Assembly: GCA_964469905.1 (NCBI GenBank)
Contig: CAYXZW010000002.1
Span: forward strand, 62,001-126,000
Direction of reading: 5' to 3'
Length of the DNA: 64,000 bases
Source of the DNA: MVRV01 sp964469905
GTDB taxonomy: Bacteria; Desulfobacterota; Syntrophia; Syntrophales; Smithellaceae
Part shown: positions 28,677 through 37,288 of the stretch, piece after piece
Position numbering within the stretch: the first letter of the stretch is position 1
Layout: every line of letters begins with the position of its first letter
Notes under the pieces: model-generated
Database searches by the model: none
What the model was told of the DNA's origin: nothing
Seen by the model: the letters and a program-made list of their open reading frames with translations, nothing else
Made by a program: the position numbers and the translations under genes

Positions 28677-30254
28677 TTACCATGTGTCAAAAGTCATATG
28701 AATCCATCTTAAAATCTTCATCTCCGCAGTATAACGGAAATCCCTTTCAACCCACTTACGATAGGCCCGATGACCAGCCACACTTCTTACAAACTCCGGC
28801 ATTTTAAGGAGAAGCAGACGAAAGAAAGTTTTCAGATTGTGATTTCGAAAGCCCCTGTTAACGCGACCAACAACATTCAATTGCCTATTCTCGCGGCCAT
28901 ATTTAGAACACAAACTGGCGGCTGCCATATATTTCGCATCGGGGTGCCAGAGTGTGTGCGAAAGATCACCGATTCTGAAATCGCCCCAGGCTTTCAATGT
29001 AAGGGGAGGTTGGAATCCCGCCTTAACCACTTCGTAATGCATGGGGGTCGCGGGGCAAGGTGCATAGAGGAAAATCCGGCCGATAAGCATTTTTTCCTGG
29101 TATTTTTCATTCAGGTAATCAATGAGGTCTATTGTCTTTTGCAGATCCTCTCTCGTTTCGCCGGGGAAACCCGTCATGAAATTTGTCCAGAATAATAGTC
29201 CGGCCCCGCAAATCTGTTCCGCTGCGTTATGGATATCTTCAAGTGTGCAATCCTTCTTTATATAATCAAGAACTTCTTGCGATCCTGATTCTGCCCCCAC
29301 ATAAACTTCCGTCAGTCCCGCTTTTTTTGCCTTTTCCCAGAAGGCCTGGTCCGTCCTTCGGACATACTGGGCACGACAGGATGTGTGCCACTTGAGATCG
29401 AGATTCATTTCGATCAGCCCGTCCATGATCGCCTGCGCCCGCTTGAGATCCGCGAAAAAGCAGTCATCAACAAAATGGATTTTATTCGGGTTGAACTTTT
29501 CTTTGAGAAATTTCATGTCTTTTAGTACTTGCTCAACACTTTTCTTGCGGAATTTTCTTCTGTGGACAATCAAAACATCACAGAAAGCGCAGCGATGTGG
29601 ACAGCCTCGTTCCGATTGGTAGAGCAAAGTGTTTTTGATGTCGTAGTAATCCGTAGATATCAGATCATATGCAATAGGCAACTGTTCATCAAAATTCATG
29701 AAAGGACGATCGGGGTTATTAAGGATTTGTCCGTTCTTTTTCCAGGATATCCCTTGAATAGTTGACAGATCGGAGTTATCAGCCAGGGCATGTGCCAACT
29801 CAACACATGTTAGCTCTCCTTCGCCGCGAACAATTATATCAACATACTCCGATGTCCGAAGTGATTGTTCCGGGGTCAGCGTCACGTGCACGCCACCCCA
29901 CACAATAGGGAGATCAGGTCTGGTCTTCCGAACGATCTCCGCACAGTATAAACCGAATCGGATCATGCTGCCGGTCAGTGCCGTAATGCCTGCAAACACA
30001 GTGCGATCGTCGATTTCTTCGCGAATCCTTGTGCGGGCATCCTCAACTCGGCCATCGATGATCACCACTTCGAATCCCTCGCGGCGCAAGTAGGGGGCAA
30101 TCGCAAGCAGGGAAAGAGGAAGTGTCATTCCCCTGCCAAACAGGTGGCCCAGGAAGTTTTGAACAAAATCAGCTTGTGCGAGGAAATCCGGGATCGATCC
30201 CCTTAGGTAGAAACCAATTTCACCGGGCATAATTAGAACAATTTTATTTTTCAT
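28677..30254 (-). CDS. B12-binding radical SAM protein
   Basis: About 525 residues. The N-terminal half contains a cobalamin-binding-like Rossmann domain (VVIIDGR, ITALTGSM, IVWGGVHVTLTP). The radical SAM domain has CPHRCAFC (cysteines near 218, 222 and 225 from the chosen start). Such class B enzymes methylate unreactive carbons or phosphorus, or rearrange sugar skeletons, using cobalamin. The ATG is preferred to a TTG eight codons earlier (30278), which would overlap the aminotransferase gene. It is one of three such enzymes in this locus. Substrate unknown; a tailored sugar or acyl group is likely. Confidence 0.82.
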   Translation of the reverse strand: MKNKIVLIMPGEIGFYLRGSIPDFLAQADFVQNFLGHLFGRGMTLPLSLLAIAPYLRREGFEVVIIDGRVEDARTRIREEIDDRTVFAGITALTGSMIRFGLYCAEIVRKTRPDLPIVWGGVHVTLTPEQSLRTSEYVDIIVRGEGELTCVELAHALADNSDLSTIQGISWKKNGQILNNPDRPFMNFDEQLPIAYDLISTDYYDIKNTLLYQSERGCPHRCAFCDVLIVHRRKFRKKSVEQVLKDMKFLKEKFNPNKIHFVDDCFFADLKRAQAIMDGLIEMNLDLKWHTSCRAQYVRRTDQAFWEKAKKAGLTEVYVGAESGSQEVLDYIKKDCTLEDIHNAAEQICGAGLLFWTNFMTGFPGETREDLQKTIDLIDYLNEKYQEKMLIGRIFLYAPCPATPMHYEVVKAGFQPPLTLKAWGDFRIGDLSHTLWHPDAKYMAAASLCSKYGRENRQLNVVGRVNRGFRNHNLKTFFRLLLLKMPEFVRSVAGHRAYRKWVERDFRYTAEMKILRWIHMTFDTW

Positions 30255-30261
30255 CCTCACC

Positions 30262-31422
30262 TTAGCTGGCTCGATCAAATATTTCTTTTATTGATGCGAT
30301 AATATATTCAACGGCTTCCTCCGCCAGAGAGGGATACAGGGGAAGGTTAATCCCCGATAAACCGAAACGGACGCAGTTTTCCAAATTCCCTACCTTTCGG
30401 ACCTGCTGATAGGGGGGCATTAAATGAACGGGGTAAAAAGTTGGCCTGACCTCGATGTTGTATTCCTTCAATTTAGAAATTAGGGCATCTCTATTCAAGA
30501 AGGAATCATTTTGTAGAAATGCGCAAAAAAGCCAGTCAATTTTCTTTCCATACGGACTTATTGAATAAGTTCGTAACCCATTAATACTATCAATTCCTTC
30601 ATGATATAATTCGGCAAGTTCAGCACGGCGACTAAGGAATTCATTAATTTTCTCTAATTGTGCTACGCCTATTGCCGCATTAAGATTCGTAAGCCTGAAG
30701 TTAAAACCGATTTCATCATGCCAGTAGCGCCTTGCTTTGCTCATGCCGTGATCGCGGAGCTTTCTCATTCTTTTATCCAGCGTGCTGTCATTCGTGACGC
30801 AGAGACCTCCCTCGCCGGTTGTCATGACCTTGTTCCCGTAGAAGCTAAAACAGCCGATGTGCCCTATGGATCCGACCATTTTCCCCGCACATTCCGCGCC
30901 GTGGGCTTCGGCTGCATCTTCTATAACGAAGATATTGTGCTTCTCCGCAAGCCCCATGATGGATTTCATGTCGCACGGATGTCCATAAAGGTGAACCGGC
31001 ATGATGGCTTTTGTTCTTGGAGTAATGGCCTTTTCGATTTCAGCCGGATCCATGTTCCAGTGATCAGGCAAGCAATCAACCAAGACGGGAGAGGCGCCTG
31101 CATGAAATATTGCATTCACTGACGCCGCAAATGTCAGAGACGGAACCACCACTTCATCACCCGGTCCTACATCAAGAGCTTTGAGCGCAAGTAGAAGTGC
31201 ACATGTTCCATTGGATACACTCACTGCATGCCGTATTACGAGATAGGATGCAAAATTCTCTTCAAACTGATTGATGTATTTACCGAGCGAGGATATCCAC
31301 GTCGATCGAACAGCATCCAGAACATATTTCTCCTCATTGCCCTCAAAAACAATATTGGATATAGGGATCAGAGACATCCGTTTTTTTACCTGCGACCTTT
31401 TTTCTTTTGTAACAACATCCAT
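30262..31422 (-). CDS. DegT/DnrJ/EryC1 sugar aminotransferase, perosamine-synthase-like
   Basis: A 386-residue PLP enzyme of fold type I. The PLP lysine is K198 in SFYGNKVMTTGEGG, very close to the GNK motif of GDP-perosamine synthase. Other hallmarks are VSNGTCALLLAL, VPSLTFAASVN and IEDAAEAHGAE. The family transfers an amino group from glutamate to a keto sugar nucleotide. A 4-amino-4,6-dideoxy sugar (perosamine, viosamine or similar) is the likely product. It could also supply the 3-amination (WbpE) step otherwise missing from the WbpA/B/D/I set, but its sequence fits the perosamine type better. It ends just before the B12 radical SAM gene. Confidence 0.87.
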   Translation of the reverse strand: MDVVTKEKRSQVKKRMSLIPISNIVFEGNEEKYVLDAVRSTWISSLGKYINQFEENFASYLVIRHAVSVSNGTCALLLALKALDVGPGDEVVVPSLTFAASVNAIFHAGASPVLVDCLPDHWNMDPAEIEKAITPRTKAIMPVHLYGHPCDMKSIMGLAEKHNIFVIEDAAEAHGAECAGKMVGSIGHIGCFSFYGNKVMTTGEGGLCVTNDSTLDKRMRKLRDHGMSKARRYWHDEIGFNFRLTNLNAAIGVAQLEKINEFLSRRAELAELYHEGIDSINGLRTYSISPYGKKIDWLFCAFLQNDSFLNRDALISKLKEYNIEVRPTFYPVHLMPPYQQVRKVGNLENCVRFGLSGINLPLYPSLAEEAVEYIIASIKEIFDRAS

Positions 31423-31424
31423 AG

Positions 31425-32816
31425 TTAAGCACCGAACATTTTTTCTTTTATAATGACAAAATTCTGAAGAACACCTGTTTTAATCCGCGCCAACTGGTTT
31501 ATGATGAATACTTTAACAGTCAGAACGTCTTCTCCTTGAATCATCAAATCACCTTTAAGGGTACAATTCGAAATATGAAGAAAGACGGCAATCTGTATAA
31601 GGGCAAGACAAAACATAGCAACAAGAAAAGAAACGGCCGCACCTGCAATGCCAAAAGGAGGAATCATGAGCATTGCGACAACAACTTGAACGAGGAATGG
31701 TATAATTGGAATTTTAACCGACAGATCAACCCGTCCTACACCTGCAAAATACTGGCTCAGGACACTTGCAGCGCTGGAGATGATTAATCCCGGCAGAAGT
31801 AACCAGAAGGGAACGACCATCGGAAGGTAATCACGGCCATACAGGATGTAGACGATAGGTTTGATCGCTACGAATGCCAACGCACCGAGTAATAAGAGTA
31901 TCAATAATGCCACCCGAAAGGCACGGGCAATAAGTTTGGCTGAGACCCCATCATTATCTGTTTTTGAAACTCTTGGAAAAAGAATGGTGTTCATGGCGTC
32001 AGGGATCTTATTCATCAGGACTCCTTTGTTAAGCGCCATGTTAAAAAATGCAACTTTTGCAGGGACAAGATAAAAGACAACAATAAGATTTGTTACATAA
32101 GAATTCAGAGAACTTATTAAGGTAGCGGCATATATTTTGGAACCATAAGAAAATAAGTCTTTGACGAGAGGAAGATTGAATAAAGGTCCATTCCTCTTGA
32201 CCCGTCCGAACGTTATGACACCATAAAGAAGACCCAGCAGCATCGATAAAAGAGAAGGGATAATAACGGCCAGCAGCCCCCATCTGAAAATAACAAGGAG
32301 CACAATGCTCAGCCCTGATGACACGAGGGCTTTGATGACAACCATTCTGTTATAATTCTTTACGTCTTCACGATAAAGGAGAAGATAGCTGTAATTCAGA
32401 TACAGAAATTGAAGGGGAATCTGCAACAGCATGAAATATATAAACAGATGTACGTCCGCAGAGCTATTGCCAAAAAGAAGTCGATAACACCAGTCCAGAT
32501 TAGCAAGGAAAAGACCGATGATCACGCCGCTTGTCAGGATAGCGATAAAGTTCAAGGTGAAAACGACATCACCGACATGATACTTTTTTTTCCCAAGAAA
32601 ATAGACAGCCGCAATATCGAACTTTACTCTTCCAAAACCCTCTGCATACGCCGGTATCATCTGGAGGATGATCCACAAACCCAATACTGCCGGGCCCATC
32701 ATACGGGCAATGATGACACCGGTTACAAGGTTTGTAAAAAAGAGAAATATGTCTCTTTTAAACAATGAAAAAGATTTCTCGGATAAGCTTTGCTGCTGTA
32801 TTATTTCTTCTGTCAT
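31425..32816 (-). CDS. wzx: Wzx-type oligosaccharide flippase
   Basis: A 463-residue membrane protein with about twelve evenly spread helices and the short loops of the polysaccharide-biosynthesis (MATE-like) superfamily. It begins with RDIFLFFTNLVTGVIIARMM, the typical opening of Wzx proteins. Wzx moves the undecaprenyl-pyrophosphate-linked repeat unit across the cytoplasmic membrane so that Wzy can polymerise it. Its presence with the Wzy-like gene at 12.9-14.4 kb, and the absence of ABC exporter genes in the window, point to the Wzx/Wzy route. Confidence 0.88.
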   Translation of the reverse strand: MTEEIIQQQSLSEKSFSLFKRDIFLFFTNLVTGVIIARMMGPAVLGLWIILQMIPAYAEGFGRVKFDIAAVYFLGKKKYHVGDVVFTLNFIAILTSGVIIGLFLANLDWCYRLLFGNSSADVHLFIYFMLLQIPLQFLYLNYSYLLLYREDVKNYNRMVVIKALVSSGLSIVLLVIFRWGLLAVIIPSLLSMLLGLLYGVITFGRVKRNGPLFNLPLVKDLFSYGSKIYAATLISSLNSYVTNLIVVFYLVPAKVAFFNMALNKGVLMNKIPDAMNTILFPRVSKTDNDGVSAKLIARAFRVALLILLLLGALAFVAIKPIVYILYGRDYLPMVVPFWLLLPGLIISSAASVLSQYFAGVGRVDLSVKIPIIPFLVQVVVAMLMIPPFGIAGAAVSFLVAMFCLALIQIAVFLHISNCTLKGDLMIQGEDVLTVKVFIINQLARIKTGVLQNFVIIKEKMFGA

Positions 32817-32828
32817 TGGAAGGAGCGT

Positions 32829-34478
32829 CTACCAACCTTCGATAACTGTATTTTCAGGATTTAAAATACAATTACAGACATGATCCAGATATTTATTTTT
32901 ACCCGGAGCGAGATCATCCAGTGAATTAAAGGAGAATCCATCGAACCGGCTATCATCATAAGCCTGCTTGGTCAAATTCCAGGGGATTGAAGTCTTCAAA
33001 AAATAAAAATACGCAAACAGTTCGATCATCTCTTTATCAGCGTTCATGGGTTCGGCTTCACCCAGCAGAATTTTCCTGTATTCCATGATCGTTTGAGGCT
33101 CATAAGCGAGTCCCATGCCGCTGTATGGAGGCTGTGCCGCAACCAGAACGGGAATGCCCTGCAAAAGCATCTCCAAGCCGAGTGTGCCATAAAAAACCAC
33201 GCCCAAATCTATATATTGAAAAAGATCGTAGGGCTTTATTTTTAACTCCGGCCTTATGATGGTTACATTTTCAGGCATCTTCGGATATTTCTCGCGGATA
33301 ATGTCTTCTATCCCTTTCAAAGAAGAAAACGAATCGTACTTTTCTCCCGGATGAGGTTTAATGTATAAGTGAATATTATCCTTATCCTTTATCATTTCAA
33401 TAGTCTCAATTACCCATTCCGCAATGCCGGGAAATAAAACACCCAGTTCACCGATATCCCACAAAACGTTTGAAAACAGGAAGATATTCCTCTTATTCTC
33501 GTCAATGCTAATGATATCTCTGATATTCTCATTTCTCCCGAAATACCCAAATCCCTTAAACATGTCCGTTTCACCCTTGAATCTTGCATCGACAAGTTCT
33601 TTCAAGGTTTTTCGTTCTTTGTCATCAAGCTTATTATTGCCGCGGAACTGCACGTAACGAGAAAATCTGGATTGATCTTCATAAAGATCCATCATGTTGA
33701 CCATGATACCGTAATAATCAACGGGCGTGATGGAGATAGTTGTCAGCTGGACGCCATTTTTTTTAAAGAACCTGTAATACGGCTCAGCCACACTGTAGAC
33801 ATACATACTGTTCATTACGATATCAGGTTGATAAGTTTCATACAGTCGCTCAGCGATTTCTATGCCCATCATGGAGGTTGTCAAATGATTCTTTCTCACC
33901 TCCGCGAGGAGTGCTTCATCTGAAGTCACAGATCCAAAAAAGAAGCGCTCAACAGAGGCATTCGTCATCGGAATTATATCGATGTCCTTGTATCTGTGTT
34001 GTGAGGGGTAGTTTTGAGAGATCGAAGCGGCTTTTCCTCTCAGTTCTTCCCTTTCGTCTGGCGATATAAAATCAGCCGGCTCGACGAGATTAAGACCAAA
34101 TGACGGCAATACATGCTTAAGGTTAAAGCGGCAATTAAGACAAGGATCTTTCATCTTATAACTTCGTACATTCTTTGTTTCGCATCCATCCAGGTAAGAG
34201 TTGCATACGATAATCTTGATTTCGCCTCCCCTCATCTCCAGGGCTTTACACAGAACAAACATTTGATACATCTGGTAATGCTGCGTTTCATTTTGAATTA
34301 ACAAGATTTTTTTTAATTTCGCCGTTGCTTTCCCGTTGGATTGAGGGCTGGCAAACTGGAGTTGTTTCTGTAATTTTCCTTTTAATTTAAAGTTATATTT
34401 CAACCATAACCTAAGCCACATGAGGGAAGGAAAGCGTAATAATATCGAAATCAAGAAAGTTTTAACAGATTTAATCAT
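32829..34478 (-). CDS. GT-B surface-carbohydrate transferase-like protein, KpsS-like
   Basis: About 549 residues. The C-terminal third has YIKPHPGEKYDS and then DLGVVFYGTLGLEMLLQGIP, the paired motifs seen in KpsS/LipB, CDP-glycerol and related GT-B enzymes (donor loop followed by E.L..G.P). The N-terminal part has an unusual CLNCRFN motif near residue 117 that may bind metal. Such proteins transfer charged sugars such as Kdo or nonulosonic acids, so this is a candidate pseudaminic acid transferase, though that is inference. The ATG at 34478 is preferred to the adjacent TTG. Confidence 0.7.
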   Translation of the reverse strand: MIKSVKTFLISILLRFPSLMWLRLWLKYNFKLKGKLQKQLQFASPQSNGKATAKLKKILLIQNETQHYQMYQMFVLCKALEMRGGEIKIIVCNSYLDGCETKNVRSYKMKDPCLNCRFNLKHVLPSFGLNLVEPADFISPDEREELRGKAASISQNYPSQHRYKDIDIIPMTNASVERFFFGSVTSDEALLAEVRKNHLTTSMMGIEIAERLYETYQPDIVMNSMYVYSVAEPYYRFFKKNGVQLTTISITPVDYYGIMVNMMDLYEDQSRFSRYVQFRGNNKLDDKERKTLKELVDARFKGETDMFKGFGYFGRNENIRDIISIDENKRNIFLFSNVLWDIGELGVLFPGIAEWVIETIEMIKDKDNIHLYIKPHPGEKYDSFSSLKGIEDIIREKYPKMPENVTIIRPELKIKPYDLFQYIDLGVVFYGTLGLEMLLQGIPVLVAAQPPYSGMGLAYEPQTIMEYRKILLGEAEPMNADKEMIELFAYFYFLKTSIPWNLTKQAYDDSRFDGFSFNSLDDLAPGKNKYLDHVCNCILNPENTVIEGW

Positions 34479-34492
34479 CAATTTTTGTCCTA

Positions 34493-35893
34493 CTAATTAT
34501 CGGCAGGGTTTTTTGACATACGATAGGTAGTTGTTTTAATCACATCACTATCATTTAAAGGGATATGGAGATCGTTTTTCAATCTGATCAGTTCTGCCGT
34601 AACAGTATCGATCAGTTCTTGATCGGACATTTGCGTAAGGTTTACATGCAAATCCTGACGATCCCCAATCCGGAGCAGATATTCTTCTTCATCTCGGATC
34701 AACCCTTTTTCTTGTGCCATACGGTAAATGGGTGTCCCCGGAAGAGGAAGAACAAACCCGGCGGAAGGATAAACGCCTGCCTGCCTGCAGATATCAAAGG
34801 TCATTCGAATGGTTTCTTTAGTTTCCTGAGGATAGCCGAATACAACTGATGTCAACGGTGATAGACCGGCCCTTTGAGCCGTATTCATCTGCTCAACAAA
34901 TTCTTCGGGCTTCATGTGCTTGTTCATAGCGGCAAGTATTTCCTGTGATCCAGACTCCAGTGCGCCGCCTATAGTAAGAGCCCCCAGATCTTTACAACGT
35001 CTGAGTAAATCCAAATCTTTTTTTTGAAAGAGATTGCCTCTGGGATTAACTGACCAAAAAAAAGATATACCTTCCTTTTCGATAGCATTACAAAGTTCTA
35101 CCGCTCTCTTTTTCGTGTTCAGGGTTAGTTCATCCCAAAAGGCCAGATAATTGGCTTTGCATTCTTTCTGAAGACAATTCATTCTATTGATGACTGCCTG
35201 AAAAGGATAATACCGGTATTTATCTCCCTTGAAGGCATGGGTGCAGAAGGTGCAGTCAAAAGGGCATCCCCTTGCCGTATTCAACGGAACGACTCTCATC
35301 TCGGCTTTCGGCAACGGAAAAGGTTCCGCAACCAGCATATACGAAACATCGAGATACTTATCAAAATCAAACATGGAATAATCCGGGAACGGGACATCTT
35401 CGATATTTGGAATGGCCTTACGTTTTCCGGTCACTATCACATTTCCTTTATAACGAAATGCAATTCCGGGAAGATCAGCCAGGGACTTTCCGGTTCTCAG
35501 GCAATCCGCAATATCGACAATCGTCCGGTCACCTTCGCCGATAACTGCTATATCAACCTCCGGAACACATGAAAGGAGGATGTTCGGCACTGCCGCAACC
35601 GTATTCCCAACGACTAGAACTGATTCCGGCAATACGCGCTTTACCTGTTGACAGAGTCTTTTAGTAATTTTATACGAGGAAACTATGTTGCCCAGGCCAA
35701 TGATGTCATATTTATTTTTTGACAGAATCTTATCTATTTCATCGTCTGTATAACGATAAAGGTCTATATCCAGAATGTCCGGTTTATATCCTGCTTTGTC
35801 TAAAGCAGTGGCTATGCAGGCGAGACCGACAGGGATAATCTTCACCGGACTCTCGGGACGGAGACATGGATTTATCAATAATATTCTTGTCAT
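34493..35893 (-). CDS. B12-binding radical SAM protein
   Basis: A 466-residue protein. A B12-binding-like domain occupies about 1-170 (VGLACIATALDKAGY, GLGNIVSSYKI, VIGEGDRTI). The radical SAM core has CPFDCTFC (C210, C214, C217), followed by GGALESGSQEIL. This layout belongs to class B radical SAM enzymes. It overlaps the upstream radical SAM gene by four bases (ATGA), so the two are translated together and may act on one substrate. Substrate unknown; C-methylation or oxidation of a sugar or acyl unit is plausible. Confidence 0.83.
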   Translation of the reverse strand: MTRILLINPCLRPESPVKIIPVGLACIATALDKAGYKPDILDIDLYRYTDDEIDKILSKNKYDIIGLGNIVSSYKITKRLCQQVKRVLPESVLVVGNTVAAVPNILLSCVPEVDIAVIGEGDRTIVDIADCLRTGKSLADLPGIAFRYKGNVIVTGKRKAIPNIEDVPFPDYSMFDFDKYLDVSYMLVAEPFPLPKAEMRVVPLNTARGCPFDCTFCTHAFKGDKYRYYPFQAVINRMNCLQKECKANYLAFWDELTLNTKKRAVELCNAIEKEGISFFWSVNPRGNLFQKKDLDLLRRCKDLGALTIGGALESGSQEILAAMNKHMKPEEFVEQMNTAQRAGLSPLTSVVFGYPQETKETIRMTFDICRQAGVYPSAGFVLPLPGTPIYRMAQEKGLIRDEEEYLLRIGDRQDLHVNLTQMSDQELIDTVTAELIRLKNDLHIPLNDSDVIKTTTYRMSKNPADN

Positions 35894-37257
35894 TGATTAA
35901 TACCTGCTGATTTGGATTTACGCCAGTTCCATTCCGGTTCAGAATCAATTACTGGGAATAGTTGATTGAACCTTCTCAAATAATCGTCAGATTCTGCCTG
36001 AGAAAACCATGGAACCCTTTTGGGGCTTCTGTTTGTGTCAATAAAAAATGGATCTTCGGCGTATTCTTCAAAACTTTTTGGCGCTTTGTAACCCTTCTCA
36101 ATAGCCATCTGACAGAGCTTGGATCCCGGATACGGGGTATAAAAACAGACTTGAAATTTTACTTTGGGGGTGATCTTTAAACACTCGTTCAGGAATTGTC
36201 TATTTTCTTCCAGATCTGTCAAGGGACCTCCTGGATTTCCAAATATAAAAGAAAACATCACTTTTATATCAAAGTCCCTGATGTTCTCCAGGATGTTGAA
36301 AATAACCTCCCTGGGGATAACCTTCTTGTAAATTCTTTGAATCTCGAGATTGATGTTTTCCAGTCCAATAAAAAACCGGTCGCAGCCGGATCTCTCCAGT
36401 AAGGAAAAATCACTTTTATCGTATTTGTTCAATTCAACAGCTCTGGCATTACCTCTCCAGCTTATATCAAGTTTCCTGTCTATTATTCCCTGTGCCAACC
36501 CCAACAAGTGGTCCTTCTTGATCGAAAGCTCTGAATCAGCTATCCATAAGCTCTTGAGCTTATACCTTTTTACCAAATATGTTATGTCGTCAAGTATTCT
36601 CTCCAGCCTGAATGACGTCCACGGGTGCTTGCCGCCCCATGAGCAAAAAGTACAGTTCCCCGGGCAGCCCATGGAAGTCGTATAATTTAATACTTTATTT
36701 GCTGTCAAAAGGTAGGAAAAATCATAATCTTCATAGTTTAGAGAAGGAAAATCAGAAAATGAAACTTTATAATCGATTATCTCATAGCTCTTATCCGGTT
36801 TATCATTAAAATAATTTTTTGATAATATGTCGGGGATAGCATCAATGGGAGCTTTCTTTTCTAAGGAATTAAGGAATTGTATAAAGTTTTGTTTTATGGG
36901 TCCTACATATACGTAATCCACATATTCACTCTTTAGGGTGTCAAAGGGTTTTTCCGTTGCCTGGGCACCTCCCCAGACTACCGGAATATTTTTAGTATAT
37001 TTTCGCAGGCATTTAACCGCATTGATTCCACTTTTAATCTGATACCCTGTCATTGCGCTGATTCCTAGAAGCATGATTTCATCAGAGTGCTTTCTTATGA
37101 TGTGTTCGTAATCCCTGTCTTTGTATTCATGAATAAGGATTGGATCGTAACCAGCCGCTTTTAAATAACCGGCAACGAATAATGGACCGGAGGGAATCCA
37201 ATCATAGTCTTGGTCCTTAGAAAATAGCCCGTAAAATAGTAATATTTTTTTTCTCAT
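35890..37257 (-). CDS. B12-binding radical SAM protein
   Basis: About 455 residues from an ATG preceded by AAGGAG; the frame runs further upstream to 37383 but would then overlap the AAC(3)-fusion gene. The N-terminal B12-type domain shows AGYLKAAGYDPILI and ISAMTGYQI, and the sequence WGGAQATEKP is typical of the family. The radical SAM motif is CPGNCTFCSWGG (C198, C202, C205). It is coupled by an ATGA overlap to the next radical SAM gene. Together with the enzyme at 28.7-30.3 kb these form a set of three cobalamin-dependent radical enzymes. Confidence 0.83.
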   Translation of the reverse strand: MRKKILLFYGLFSKDQDYDWIPSGPLFVAGYLKAAGYDPILIHEYKDRDYEHIIRKHSDEIMLLGISAMTGYQIKSGINAVKCLRKYTKNIPVVWGGAQATEKPFDTLKSEYVDYVYVGPIKQNFIQFLNSLEKKAPIDAIPDILSKNYFNDKPDKSYEIIDYKVSFSDFPSLNYEDYDFSYLLTANKVLNYTTSMGCPGNCTFCSWGGKHPWTSFRLERILDDITYLVKRYKLKSLWIADSELSIKKDHLLGLAQGIIDRKLDISWRGNARAVELNKYDKSDFSLLERSGCDRFFIGLENINLEIQRIYKKVIPREVIFNILENIRDFDIKVMFSFIFGNPGGPLTDLEENRQFLNECLKITPKVKFQVCFYTPYPGSKLCQMAIEKGYKAPKSFEEYAEDPFFIDTNRSPKRVPWFSQAESDDYLRRFNQLFPVIDSEPEWNWRKSKSAGINQ

Positions 37258-37288
37258 TACATTTCTCCTTTTTTCTTTGATCACAGGT

